Positions 41,019 through 49,553 of a stretch of DNA of 64,000 nt are shown piece after piece. Numbering within the stretch: position 1 is the first letter of the stretch; every line of letters begins with the position of its first letter. The stretch comes from Lysobacter capsici (GTDB taxonomy: Bacteria; Pseudomonadota; Gammaproteobacteria; Xanthomonadales; Xanthomonadaceae): assembly GCF_018732085.1 (NCBI RefSeq), contig NZ_CP076103.1:2046001-2110000 (forward strand), in the 5' to 3' direction. The position numbers were made by a program, and so were the translations under genes. The notes under the pieces were generated by a model that did no database searches, was not told the origin of the DNA, and saw only the letters and a list, made by a program, of their open reading frames with translations.

Positions 41019-43505
41019 ATGACCAAAAAAACGAAGAATACGAAGACCGGTAAGCCCGGCAGCAGCAAGACCTCATCCACCACCGGTGCCGGCCCCGGTC
41101 CCAGCAAGAAAAGCGGCGCGAAGCCGCCCGCGGCGCGACCGCCCTGGTTGCCCGACAACCTCCAGCACGGCGCCAGCAAGACCCCGCGCAAGAAGGCCGC
41201 GTCCGGCCCCGCCAGCTTCCTCCCGCAGGTTCCCGGCCCCGCCGTCAAAGGGCCCGCGACCAAAGCGCCCCCTTTCCACGATCCTTACGCCGACCGCGAA
41301 GCCTCGCGCTACGAGCAGCCGATCGCCAGCCGCGAACTGATCCTGCAGGCCCTGGCCGCGGCCGACGGCCCGATGTCGGCCGAGACCCTGGCCGAACAGC
41401 TCAAACTCAGCGAGCCCGACCGCGCCGACGCGCTGGGCAAGCGCCTGGGCGCGATGATCCGCGACGGCCAGCTGATCCGTAACCGCAAGGGCGATTTCGC
41501 TCCCGCCGCGCAGATGGACCTGATCCCCGGCGTGGTGATCGCCAACCCCGACGGCTTCGGCTTCCTGCGCCCGGAAAGCGGCGTGGGCGACGATCTGTTC
41601 CTGCCGCCGTACGAAATGCGCAAGGCCATGCATGGCGACCGCGTGCTGGTCAGCGTCACCGGCATGGACCGCCGCGGCCGCCGCGAAGGCGCGATCGTGG
41701 AAGTGCTCGAACGCCGGCTCAATCGTTTGATCGGCCGCTTCACGGTCGAGCAGGGCATCAGCTATGTGGTGCCCGACGATCGCCGTATCCAGCGCAACGT
41801 GCAGATCCCGCCGGACGCGCGCATGGACGCCCAGAACGGCCAGTTGGTCGTGTGCGAACTAGTCCAGGCGCCCGATCACAAGCGTCCGCCGATCGGCCGC
41901 GTGCTCGCGGTGCTCGGCGACAAGCTCACCGCCTCGCTGGCGGTGCAGGCCGCGATCCACGGCCACGAAATTCCCGACGTGTTCCCGCAGGAAACCCTCG
42001 ACGAAGCCGCCGCGGTGCCGCTGACCGTGCCCGAGTCGGTGGCCGCGCAACGCGTCGACCTGCGCAAGCTGCCGCTGGTCACCATCGATGGCGAGGACGC
42101 GAAGGACTTCGACGACGCGGTGTACTGCGAAAGCAACCGCGACGGCTTCCGCCTGGTGGTCGCGATCGCCGACGTGTCGCATTACGTCCGCCCGGGCACG
42201 CCGCTGGACGACGAGGCGCAAAAGCGCGCCACCTCGGTGTACTTCCCCGGCTTCGTCGTGCCGATGCTGCCGGAGACCTTGTCCAACGGCATCTGTTCGT
42301 TGAACCCGAAGGTCGACCGCCTGTGTTTCGTCTGCGACATGCAGATCGATCGCGAGGGCCAGGTCAGCGAGTCGAAGTTCTACGAAGCGGTGATGAACTC
42401 GCATGCGCGCCTGACCTACACCACGGTGTGGAACGCGGTCGGCGACGTGCCCGAAGAATTGAAGAGCGAGGCGCACGCGCAGATCGGCTCGCTGCTGCCC
42501 AACATCGAGCGCCTGCACCAGTTGTTCCACGTGCTGCTGAAGGCGCGGCAAAAGCGCGGCGCGATCGAATTCGAATCCAGCGAAGTGCGCTTCGTGCTCG
42601 GCAGCAACGGCGAAGTGACCCAGGCCGGCATGCTCCAGCGCAACGACGCGCACAAGCTGATCGAGGAATGCATGATCGCGGCCAATGTCGAGGCCGCGAA
42701 GTTCCTGATCGCGCAGGAAGTGCCGGCGCCGTACCGCATCCACGACCGGCCGCCGGAACAGAAGTACGCCGATCTGCAGGAGTTCCTCAAGGAATTCAAG
42801 CTGCGCATGCCGGCCTGGAACCAGGTCGAGCCGCGCGATTTCACCGCGCTGCTGAAGAAGATCCGCGAGCGTCCGGATGCGGCGCTGATCGAATCGGTGC
42901 TGCTGCGCAGCCAGAGCCTGGCGGTGTACGCGCCGGAGAACGTGGGTCACTTCGGTCTGGCGCTGCACGCCTACGCCCACTTCACCTCGCCGATCCGGCG
43001 TTATCCCGACTTGCTGGTGCATCGCGCGATCAAGCACGCGCTCAGCGGCGCCAAGCCGAGCGCCTACGGTTATTCGCCCCGGCAGATGGCCGCGCTGGCG
43101 TTGCAATGTTCCGAACGCGAGCGTCGCGCCGACGAGGCCGAGCGCGAGGTCGACGAGCGCTACCGCGCGGCGTGGATGGAGCAGCATGTCGGCGGCGAGT
43201 TCGAAGGCACCATCAGCGGCGTGACCAGCTTCGGCCTGTTCATCGAACTCGACGAATCCAAGGTCAACGGCCTGGTCCACGTGACTCAGTTGCCGCACGA
43301 CTACTACCACTTCGATCCGATCCGCAAGACGCTCAAGGGCGAACGCACCGGCCGCGAATTCCGGCTCGGCGACCGGGTCGCGATCGTGGTGCTCAAGGCC
43401 AGCGTGGAAGACCGCAAGATCGACTTCCGCCTGGTCGAGGAGCGCGGCGCCAAGCCGTTGCCGCCGCGCGGGCAGCCGGCGAAGCGGGCCAAACAGAAGT
43501 ATTGA
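41019..43505 (+). CDS. rnr: Ribonuclease R
   Basis: 3'-5' exoribonuclease that degrades structured RNA. The 828-residue protein has a basic N-terminal tail of about 90 residues (KKTKNTKTGKPGSSK), a winged-helix (SAETLAEQLKLSEPDRADALGKRL), cold-shock domains (GFGFLRPESGVGDDLFLPP), the RNB catalytic centre with TIDGEDAKDFDDAVY (metal-binding Asp cluster) and HFTSPIRRYPDLLVHR, and a C-terminal S1 domain (FEGTISGVTSFGLFIELD). It is followed after 670 bp by rlmB; the rnr-rlmB order is conserved in gammaproteobacteria. Confidence 0.97.
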   Translation: MTKKTKNTKTGKPGSSKTSSTTGAGPGPSKKSGAKPPAARPPWLPDNLQHGASKTPRKKAASGPASFLPQVPGPAVKGPATKAPPFHDPYADREASRYEQPIASRELILQALAAADGPMSAETLAEQLKLSEPDRADALGKRLGAMIRDGQLIRNRKGDFAPAAQMDLIPGVVIANPDGFGFLRPESGVGDDLFLPPYEMRKAMHGDRVLVSVTGMDRRGRREGAIVEVLERRLNRLIGRFTVEQGISYVVPDDRRIQRNVQIPPDARMDAQNGQLVVCELVQAPDHKRPPIGRVLAVLGDKLTASLAVQAAIHGHEIPDVFPQETLDEAAAVPLTVPESVAAQRVDLRKLPLVTIDGEDAKDFDDAVYCESNRDGFRLVVAIADVSHYVRPGTPLDDEAQKRATSVYFPGFVVPMLPETLSNGICSLNPKVDRLCFVCDMQIDREGQVSESKFYEAVMNSHARLTYTTVWNAVGDVPEELKSEAHAQIGSLLPNIERLHQLFHVLLKARQKRGAIEFESSEVRFVLGSNGEVTQAGMLQRNDAHKLIEECMIAANVEAAKFLIAQEVPAPYRIHDRPPEQKYADLQEFLKEFKLRMPAWNQVEPRDFTALLKKIRERPDAALIESVLLRSQSLAVYAPENVGHFGLALHAYAHFTSPIRRYPDLLVHRAIKHALSGAKPSAYGYSPRQMAALALQCSERERRADEAEREVDERYRAAWMEQHVGGEFEGTISGVTSFGLFIELDESKVNGLVHVTQLPHDYYHFDPIRKTLKGERTGREFRLGDRVAIVVLKASVEDRKIDFRLVEERGAKPLPPRGQPAKRAKQKY

Positions 43506-43595
43506 GGCACGGGGCGCGCGCGGTTGGGGAATTACCTGATCGCGCCTGGAACCACCTTGGCGGTATGCGTGCCGGACGTTGGCCGTGGCGGCTAC

Positions 43596-43709
43596 GAGGT
43601 CGTTTGTGGGAGGGGCTCTGGCCCCGACGCTCTTGTTTCAGATCGCCGGGAATCCACCGCGACCCGATCGGAAAGCCTCGGGGATGAATCCCCTCCCACA
43701 AAAGACCTC
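43596..43709. repeat. Long palindromic repeat element, copy 3 of 4
   Basis: Arms with GAGGTCGTTTGTGGGAGGGG and GGGGATGAATCCCCTCCCAC then AAAAGACCTC. It is the most diverged of the four copies: the inner arm reads CTCTGGCCCCGACGCTCTTG. It lies about 90 bp downstream of rnr. Confidence 0.88.
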
Positions 43710-44175
43710 GTGGCTTGGCGGCGACCCGCGTTACCCTTGACCGCAGCTCGGGCGCGTTAATGAGTCGCCCACTTTGAAAACGGGGGCGAGCGCCCGGCGC
43801 AACTGCGATTCGAGCGACTGACTCCAGCGCGGGGGATTTGCTCTTCCTCCGGCTGGTTGCGTTGCTGCGGGCGGAAAAGAGCAAATCCCCCCTGGCCCCC
43901 CTTTTTCAAAGGGGGGAATCCTTCGGGTGGGTTTCGAGGGCAGGCGGGAGGTTTCGGCCGCGCCGCAAATGGCTGCCAGTTGCCAGTGGGCGGCCTCCGC
44001 CACAAACCGCCGCAAATACCACAAAGCGCCGCCGCCGCAGCCGCCGCAAACCGCCACCTGGCCTCCCGCCATCCGCCCCAGCCGTGGCGGTAGCTTAGAA
44101 TTCATCCCCCAGATCCAGCCCCGGCCTCGCGCGCCCGCGCGGGCGCCCCGGCCACGACCGCCCCACGGAATCCCC
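43710..44175. other. Repeat-rich gap before rlmB
   Basis: No gene seen. It holds a C6-T3/A3-G6 hairpin (43896-43916) and short GCCGC-rich repeats (about 44030-44060). The rlmB promoter must lie here. Confidence 0.4.
43896..43916. repeat. CCCCCCTTT-TTC-AAAGGGGGG hairpin element
   Basis: A perfect 9-bp inverted repeat with a 3-nt loop, flanked by a second run (AAATCCCCCC). This form of intergenic element, often seen as CCCCCCTTTGAAAAAGGGGGG, is repeated in many proteobacterial genomes. There is only this one copy here. Confidence 0.75.
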
Positions 44176-44943
44176 ATGAGCCAGAAACAATGGATCGCCG
44201 GCATCAACGCCGTCGCCGCTTCGATCGAACACGATGCGTCCAACGTGCGCGAGGTGCTGATCGAGGCCGGCGCCAAGAACCCGCGTCTGACCGAGATCGA
44301 AACCGCCGCGCGCCGCGCCGATATCGACGTGCGACGGGTCGCGAGCACTGCGCTCGAGGGCGTGGTCGGCAACCTGCGCCATCAAGGCGTGGTCGCGCGC
44401 TACGCCGCGGCCAAGACCTGGAACGAGAACGAACTCGAAGGGCTGGTCGAAGCCGCCGAAGGCAAGGCGCTGATCCTGATCCTCGATGGCGTGCAGGACC
44501 CGCACAACCTCGGCGCCTGCCTGCGCAGCGCGGCGGCGGCCAACGCGACCGCGGTGATCATCCCGAAGGACAAGTCGGTGCAGGTCAACGCGACCGTGCG
44601 CAAGACCTCGGCCGGCGCGGCCGACAGCATCCCGGTGATCCCGGTGACCAACCTGGCCCGCGCCATGCGCGACCTGCAACAGCTGGGCGTGTGGATCTAC
44701 GGCCTGGCAGGCGAAGCCGATGCGTCGTTGTATTCGATCGACCTCAAAGGCAACGTAGCCCTGGTCCTCGGCGGCGAAGCCGACGGCCTGCGCCGCCTGA
44801 CCCGCGAAAACTGCGACCAGTTGGTCAAGATCCCGATGCCCGGCGGCAACGCGGCCGGCGGCGTGGAAAGCCTCAACGTGTCGGTCGCCTCGGGCGTGAC
44901 CTTGTTCGAAGCGGTACGCCAGCGCGGTGCGGGCGCGGCCTGA
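44176..44943 (+). CDS. rlmB: 23S rRNA (guanosine-2'-O-)-methyltransferase
   Basis: SpoU-class (SPOUT) methyltransferase for Gm2251 of 23S rRNA. The 255-residue protein has the N-terminal rRNA-binding domain (WIAGINAVAASIE) and the knot motifs: LDGVQDPHNLGACLRSAAA (motif 1), VALVLGGEADGLRRL (motif 2) and MPGGNAAGGVESLNVSVASGV (motif 3). Normal length and normal rnr-rlmB context. Confidence 0.96.
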   Translation: MSQKQWIAGINAVAASIEHDASNVREVLIEAGAKNPRLTEIETAARRADIDVRRVASTALEGVVGNLRHQGVVARYAAAKTWNENELEGLVEAAEGKALILILDGVQDPHNLGACLRSAAAANATAVIIPKDKSVQVNATVRKTSAGAADSIPVIPVTNLARAMRDLQQLGVWIYGLAGEADASLYSIDLKGNVALVLGGEADGLRRLTRENCDQLVKIPMPGGNAAGGVESLNVSVASGVTLFEAVRQRGAGAA

Positions 44944-45005
44944 GATGAAGTTGTCGCTGGGCCGCGGCATGAACTGGCTGGCTGTTTCCGGCCATCGGCG
45001 CGGCA

Positions 45006-45665
45006 ATGCTGCTCGGCGCGATCGCGATCGCGGTGGTGCAGCAGCGGTTCCGGATGCATGCGCTGCATGCGCAGGGCGTGGTGGTGGATCACAGCTACAG
45101 CCGCTCCGACGATTCGAGTAGCTCCGGCAGCGGCGGCACCTATTGCCCGGTGGTGCATTTCACCGATGCCGACGGGCAACAGATCGAATTCATCGGTGGC
45201 GTGTGTTCGCGGCCCCGCGCCGAGAATGTCGGCGACACGGTGGCGGTGCTGTATCGCAAGGGCGATCCGCACGACGCCAGGATCGATTCGTTCCTGACCC
45301 GATGGTTCGCGGCGATGATCGTGGGCGCGATCGGCGGCGTGTTTCTCATGATCGGTCTGGCGTTGGTCGTGCCGGGCCTGCGTCGGCGCCATATCGCGGC
45401 CGAACTGCGCGCGACCGGCGTCGCGATACAGGCCGACGTGGTCGAGGTGGCGCGCGATACCTCGTTCAAGATAAACGGCCGCTCGCCGTGGCGAATCCAC
45501 GCGCAATGGCGCGATCCGGACAGTGGCAAGATCCACCTGTTCCGCAGCGACATGCTCTGGTTCGACCCGAGCGATTATCTCGGCGAACGCATCAGCGTAT
45601 TGATCCGGCCCGGCCAGCCCAAGCGCTACTGGATCGACACGCGTTTCCTGCCCGAACTGGCGTAA
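45006..45665 (+). CDS. DUF3592-type membrane protein, apparent 5' frameshift
   Basis: A 219-residue protein with membrane segments at the start (MLLGAIAIAVVQQRF) and in the middle (FAAMIVGAIGGVFLMIGLALVV). Between them is an extracytoplasmic DUF3592-like domain (YCPVVHFTDADGQQIEFIGG, GDTVAVLYRKGDPHDARI), and a similar domain follows at the C-terminus. The frame upstream of ATG 45006 continues as FPAIGAA. An ATG at 44945, two bases after the rlmB stop, encodes MKLSLGRGMNWLA in another frame that would join it if one base near 44984 were removed. So the real N-terminus may be 20 residues longer, and the gene may carry a frameshift or sequencing error. Confidence 0.7.
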   Translation: MLLGAIAIAVVQQRFRMHALHAQGVVVDHSYSRSDDSSSSGSGGTYCPVVHFTDADGQQIEFIGGVCSRPRAENVGDTVAVLYRKGDPHDARIDSFLTRWFAAMIVGAIGGVFLMIGLALVVPGLRRRHIAAELRATGVAIQADVVEVARDTSFKINGRSPWRIHAQWRDPDSGKIHLFRSDMLWFDPSDYLGERISVLIRPGQPKRYWIDTRFLPELA

Positions 45666-45754
45666 GCGCATCGGCCGCGCCGCGACGAAGCGACGCGGGG
45701 TTACATCCCGGTCATCGACCGCCCCGGGGCGCGTGAGAAACTACGCATCACGAG

Positions 45755-45798
45755 GCAGGGACGACCCTGCTGCTTCAATCGCATCCGGGGACGGCCCC
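45755..45798 (+). promoter_or_regulatory. Guanidine-II riboswitch (mini-ykkC)
   Basis: Two small hairpins with the diagnostic ACGR loops: GCAGGG-ACGA-CCCTGC (45755-45770) and GGGG-ACGG-CCCC (45787-45798), 16 nt apart. They lie just before the ribosome site (CTGGAG) of the SMR gene at 45820. The guanidine-II class senses guanidinium and usually controls translation of guanidinium exporters, as expected here. Confidence 0.9.
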
Positions 45799-45819
45799 AT
45801 CGCCAACCTGGAGTCAGTC

Positions 45820-46131
45820 ATGTCCTGGATCTTGCTCGTACTCGCCGGCCTGTTCGAAGTGGGCTGGGCGATCGGTCTGAAGTACACCGAAGGTTTCACC
45901 AAACTGTGGCCCTCCGTCGGCACGGTCGCGGCGATGATCGTCAGCCTGGGCTTGCTCGGCCTGGCGATGAAGTCGCTGCCGGTCGGCACGGCCTACGCGA
46001 TCTGGGTCGGCGTCGGCGCGGTCGGCACGGTCATTCTCGGCATCGTGCTGTTCAACGAGCCGGTCAATGCGCTGCGCATCGTCAGCGTGGTGTTGATCGT
46101 TGCCGGGCTGGTCGGTTTGAAGCTGGCCTGA
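45820..46131 (+). CDS. sugE: Small multidrug resistance family guanidinium exporter (SugE/Gdx)
   Basis: A 103-residue inner-membrane protein of four helices. It starts MSWILLVLAGLFEVGWAIGLKY, with the essential Glu (residue 13) in GLFEVGW, and has the SugE/Gdx subtype signature AYAIWVGVGAVGT. Proteins of this subtype export guanidinium in exchange for protons. A guanidine-II riboswitch directly upstream confirms the substrate class. The start is set by the ribosome site after the riboswitch; upstream in-frame codons lie inside it. A terminator follows. Confidence 0.95.
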   Translation: MSWILLVLAGLFEVGWAIGLKYTEGFTKLWPSVGTVAAMIVSLGLLGLAMKSLPVGTAYAIWVGVGAVGTVILGIVLFNEPVNALRIVSVVLIVAGLVGLKLA

Positions 46132-46257
46132 GTCGGGCTTGAAGTTCGACCCTGCGCGGCGCGATTGATCCTCCGCGTCGTGCCGTCGTTCGATCGCGCG
46201 GACGCTGTCGCGACCATGGCCGCGATGATGAAAGCGCAATGACGAAAGCCCGGCCGC

Positions 46258-46293
46258 CGGCTGGATCGACGATCCGGCCGCCGGTTATTTTTT
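46258..46293 (+). terminator. Probable terminator of sugE
   Basis: Stem CGGCTGGATCG / CGATCCGGCCG (one G-T pair, inner pairs melting to a loop), then GCCGGTTATTTTTT. It lies between sugE and the acetyltransferase gene. Confidence 0.65.
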
Positions 46294-46329
46294 CCAGACA
46301 CTCAAGCCGTTTCCATCCAGGAGGGATGA

Positions 46330-46773
46330 ATGAGCATCCGTGCCCGCATCCATGCGGACAACCCGATCCTGCTCGATCTGTGGCATCGATCGGTGCGCGC
46401 GACCCACGATTTCCTCAGCGAGGACGACATCGCGCAATTATTGCCGCAAGTACGCGATCAATATCTCGATGCGGTCGAGGTGTGGGTCTACGAGGGCCTC
46501 GACGGTACGCTGCTCGGTTTTATCGGCCTGGCGGGCGCGCAGGTCGAAATGCTGTTTCTGGACCCGGACTGGCGCGGGCAGGGCATCGGCACGCGGCTGC
46601 TCGATCACGCGCGCGAACTGCGCGGCGCCTTGACTGTCGACGTCAACGAACAAAACCCGCGTGCGCATGGGTTCTATCGGCGCTACGGGTTCGCGGAAGT
46701 CGGCCGTTCGCCGACCGACAGTCAGGGGCGGCCGTTTCCCTTGATCCACATGGCGCTGCGCGGCGTGGGCTGA
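46330..46773 (+). CDS. GNAT family N-acetyltransferase
   Basis: A 147-residue acetyltransferase of the GNAT fold. The acetyl-CoA-binding motif is LDPDWRGQGIGTRLLDHA (Q/RxxGxG/A), followed by VNEQNPRAHGFYRRYGFAEVGR. The pattern resembles YjaB/YiaC-type enzymes. An AGGAGGG site lies upstream of the ATG. The substrate is unknown. Confidence 0.9.
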   Translation: MSIRARIHADNPILLDLWHRSVRATHDFLSEDDIAQLLPQVRDQYLDAVEVWVYEGLDGTLLGFIGLAGAQVEMLFLDPDWRGQGIGTRLLDHARELRGALTVDVNEQNPRAHGFYRRYGFAEVGRSPTDSQGRPFPLIHMALRGVG

Positions 46774-46855
46774 GCCGGCGCGCGTCGTTCCGATCGGCCG
46801 CTCGCTGCGGCGACGGCAGCCTCATCGAGGCCACCGATTGCGTCGGAGCGTCGGC

Positions 46856-47467
46856 TCACTGCAAGGCGTTGACCAGCAGCTCGTCGAACCGGCGCGCGAT
46901 GTCGGCGATGGTCTGCGCCTTGTCCTGGCCGTTGATGATGCGCCGCGCTTCCTCGTAGCTCGGTAGTTGCCCGGGCTTGAAGTAGTTGTCGAGTTTCTTG
47001 CCGGTGAACCAGCCTTTCTTCATGCCTTCCATCGCGATCGCGTAGGCGATCTCGGGCTTCTTGGCATCGTCGGGCTTGCTCAGCAGATCGATGCCGAGGA
47101 GCTTGCCGGCGCGCTCGTAATTCGCGCGGCCGGTGAGCTGCACATAGCCGCGTCCATGGAAGCGCGCACCGTCGCCGGGACGGGTGTTGCCGAGCATCTT
47201 GCCCACGCGGGTGTCCGGGCCGTACAGGCGGTTGAAGCGCGCGTCGTCGCCGAACTCGTCGATCGGCCGCAGGGTATGCGCGGTTTCCCACTTGAACGTC
47301 GCCAGGCAATAGGCAATCTGGTAACGATGCACCGGATTGGAATTGAAACTGGCGTCCTGCTCGATGCGTCCGATCAAGAAGCGCAGCGCCTGCGCGAGGT
47401 CGTCGCGCAACGGTCCGAAGCGCTTGCGGTAGCCATCGAGAAACTGCTCGTCGTCGAAAGCGAACAT
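46856..47467 (-). CDS. Glycoside hydrolase family 19 (chitinase/lysozyme-like) without signal peptide
   Basis: A 203-residue GH19-like enzyme. The proposed general acid is Glu61 in LATFKWETAHTLRP. The substrate-site signature FHGRGYVQLTGRANYERAG follows, as in chitinases and phage endolysins of this family. It has no signal peptide. ATG 47467 was chosen for the AGGAGG site 6 bp upstream; a start nine codons earlier is possible. GH19 proteins without a signal occur as phage lysins and type VI effectors, but no phage or secretion genes are near. Confidence 0.85.
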   Translation of the reverse strand: MFAFDDEQFLDGYRKRFGPLRDDLAQALRFLIGRIEQDASFNSNPVHRYQIAYCLATFKWETAHTLRPIDEFGDDARFNRLYGPDTRVGKMLGNTRPGDGARFHGRGYVQLTGRANYERAGKLLGIDLLSKPDDAKKPEIAYAIAMEGMKKGWFTGKKLDNYFKPGQLPSYEEARRIINGQDKAQTIADIARRFDELLVNALQ

Positions 47468-47640
47468 CCTGTCCTCCTGCGTGCGCAGCGCCACGGCTAC
47501 GCGAAAGCGGTCGCGCGTCGGGCCGATCCTGGCCGCGACGTGCCGCTCGATGCTTAATCAACGCGGGCGCCGCACAGGCACGGTCAATGCAAGGTGTTTC
47601 ATGGCTGAAACATTCGAGCGCGGACTTGGGCGGAGTCGGA

Positions 47641-48642
47641 TCAGCTCAGGCCGTAGCGTTCGATCACGAGCTCGGCGGCGGTTTCGTACTGCCGGCGCGC
47701 GTAATCAAAGCCGTGCAGCAGGTCGCTCGATGCGGTCAGTTCTTGTTGCCAACGACGCAGGCGGCTGCGATCGAGCTGACGCCGCAGCGCCGATAGGAAG
47801 GCATGGCGACGCTGCGGGTCGATAAACGAAATTTCCGCGCTGTCCGATGTCGATGGCGACGTAGGCGCATGGATCAGATGATCGTGTTGCCAGGTCGCTG
47901 GATACTGATCGCTGTGACTCAACCGACCCGGATACGCCGCGTCCACAATCAACGGTGCCGATCCGGCGAGCCAGACGACGAAAGCCGCCCGCCAGTTGGG
48001 GTCTGAGATACCCAGTGCGCTGACAAGCCAGCCATCGATCAGTTCGGCATCCAGGTATTTCAAAACCAGCAGACACGATGCCGCCAGGGCATCACCGCCG
48101 TCGAAATAGAAGCCGTGATGCGGGCTGTTGCCCAGCGGCTGGAAAAATGGATTGGGCGCAACGCGCCCATGATTCCAGTGCTGCGCCGCGAACAAGGTCC
48201 TCGCCAAGGTATCGAGCAGGTCGCGTCGGACATGCAACGGCAGATTCGGAAAACCGGGATCGGGGCAATGTACGAAAGTCGCCGTCGCCAACGCACCGTG
48301 CAGCCAACGCCCGGAGAAACACGGCGCTTTGCCGTCGCCGATCAGGGTTTGCGCGCGCGGCAGCAAAAAGCCGAACCACACGAGCCACTCGCGTCTGGCG
48401 CCGAACGAGCCGGGACCCGAGGACAGTTCGAATAACGCGGAGTCGAGCTCGTCTTGCCGCCACCGCAGCGGGTCCTCGTCCATCAATCCCGAGAACAGGC
48501 GGCGTTCTTCGCTCATGAACCAGGCTTCGCCCATGGCTCGCCGAGGCAGGCGCACTAGCGCGCGTAGACGTTGCAGTGCCTGAGCCGATGGCCCGATGCC
48601 GGGCACCCAAAAGTAGGGCGATGTCGCGAGATTTTCGCTCAT
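47641..48642 (-). CDS. Orphan hypothetical protein, 333 residues
   Basis: I do not recognise this protein. It is soluble-looking, rich in Trp, Arg and Leu (WLVWFGFLLPRAQTLIGDG, LFAAQHWNHGRVAPNPFFQP, WRAAFVVWLAGSAPLIVDAAY), without signal peptide or membrane helix. The base composition appears lower in GC than the neighbours, with more A/T-ending codons, which suggests transfer. It lies on the same strand upstream of the GH19 gene, 173 bp apart. Confidence 0.6.
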   Translation of the reverse strand: MSENLATSPYFWVPGIGPSAQALQRLRALVRLPRRAMGEAWFMSEERRLFSGLMDEDPLRWRQDELDSALFELSSGPGSFGARREWLVWFGFLLPRAQTLIGDGKAPCFSGRWLHGALATATFVHCPDPGFPNLPLHVRRDLLDTLARTLFAAQHWNHGRVAPNPFFQPLGNSPHHGFYFDGGDALAASCLLVLKYLDAELIDGWLVSALGISDPNWRAAFVVWLAGSAPLIVDAAYPGRLSHSDQYPATWQHDHLIHAPTSPSTSDSAEISFIDPQRRHAFLSALRRQLDRSRLRRWQQELTASSDLLHGFDYARRQYETAAELVIERYGLS

Positions 48643-48696
48643 GACGCGATGGCCGATCGATGTGCGAGCAGCACGCGAAGACTGTCCGCGGACATC

Positions 48697-49344
48697 TCAG
48701 CCGCCGCGCGGCCACGCGTTGACGATCTTGCAGAACAACTCGGCGGTGCGCTGGGTGTCGTAGACGGCCGAATGCGCTTCCTGCGCGTTCCACGACAGTC
48801 CGGCGGCCTGGACCGCGCGCGCGAGCACGGTCTGGCCGTAGGCGACACCGGCCAGGGTCACGGTGTCGAACACGCTGAAGGGATGGAAGGGATTGCGCTT
48901 GTGGCCGCTGCGCGCGACCGCGGCGTTGAGGAAGTTGAGATCGAAATGGGCGTTGTGGCCGACCAGAATCGCGCGCTGGCAGCCGTGGCGCTTGACCGCC
49001 TCGCGCACCGGCCCGAACACCGCTTCCAGCGCCTGCCGCTCGGGCTTGGCGTCGCGGAACGGGTGGTCGATGTCGATGCCGGTGATTTCCAGCGACTTGG
49101 GGTCGATCAGGGTGCCGGGCGCGGGCACCACGTGGGCGCTGGCGATTTCGCCGGGCACGATCCGGCCTTCGGCATCCAGTTCCAGCGGCTGCACCGCGAT
49201 TTCCAGCAGCGCGTGCTTGTTCCAGTCGAAGCCGCCGGTTTCGACGTCGACGACGACCGGCAGGTAGCCGCGGAAACGGTTGGCGAGGGTGGTGGGGAAG
49301 GGCGCCGCGGGGGACGCGGTCGCGGTTGGGCCGGTTTCGGTCAT
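48697..49344 (-). CDS. rnt: Ribonuclease T
   Basis: DEDD-type 3' exoribonuclease that trims tRNA and other stable RNA ends. The 215-residue protein has the exonuclease motifs VVVDVETGGFDWNKHALLEIA (Exo I, Asp and Glu), LVGHNAHFDLNFLNAA (Exo II) and HSAVYDTQRTAELF (Exo III with the catalytic His). Length matches RNase T, and NA-specific positions are present. It stands alone, with the orphan gene downstream. Confidence 0.95.
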   Translation of the reverse strand: MTETGPTATASPAAPFPTTLANRFRGYLPVVVDVETGGFDWNKHALLEIAVQPLELDAEGRIVPGEIASAHVVPAPGTLIDPKSLEITGIDIDHPFRDAKPERQALEAVFGPVREAVKRHGCQRAILVGHNAHFDLNFLNAAVARSGHKRNPFHPFSVFDTVTLAGVAYGQTVLARAVQAAGLSWNAQEAHSAVYDTQRTAELFCKIVNAWPRGG

Positions 49345-49482
49345 CGCGAAAGCCTAGCAGGTTGGGGCGATGGCTTTGGCGCGGCGGGCTGAACCGGGGT
49401 TGCGGGGCTGTCGGCTTGTCGTGGGCAGGGCCAACGATCTGGGTCTGAGGCGGTGATCAGGGCTTCAGTGGCGGCGTGGTTG

Positions 49483-49516
49483 TGTTTGCGCGGTCGCGGC
49501 TCGCGCCGCTCCTACA
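49483..49516. repeat. Dispersed GGTCGCGGCTCGCGCCGCTCCTACAG repeat (written in part)
   Basis: GCGGTCGCGGCTCGCGCCGC and CTCCTACAG within a block nearly identical to 24455-24486. It forms a short GCGGC/GCCGC hairpin. Non-coding, between rnt and the DUF2063 gene. Confidence 0.75.
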
Positions 49517-49553
49517 GTTTGGGACGATCCGGCGCGGGCTGGCTCTGGTGCGA

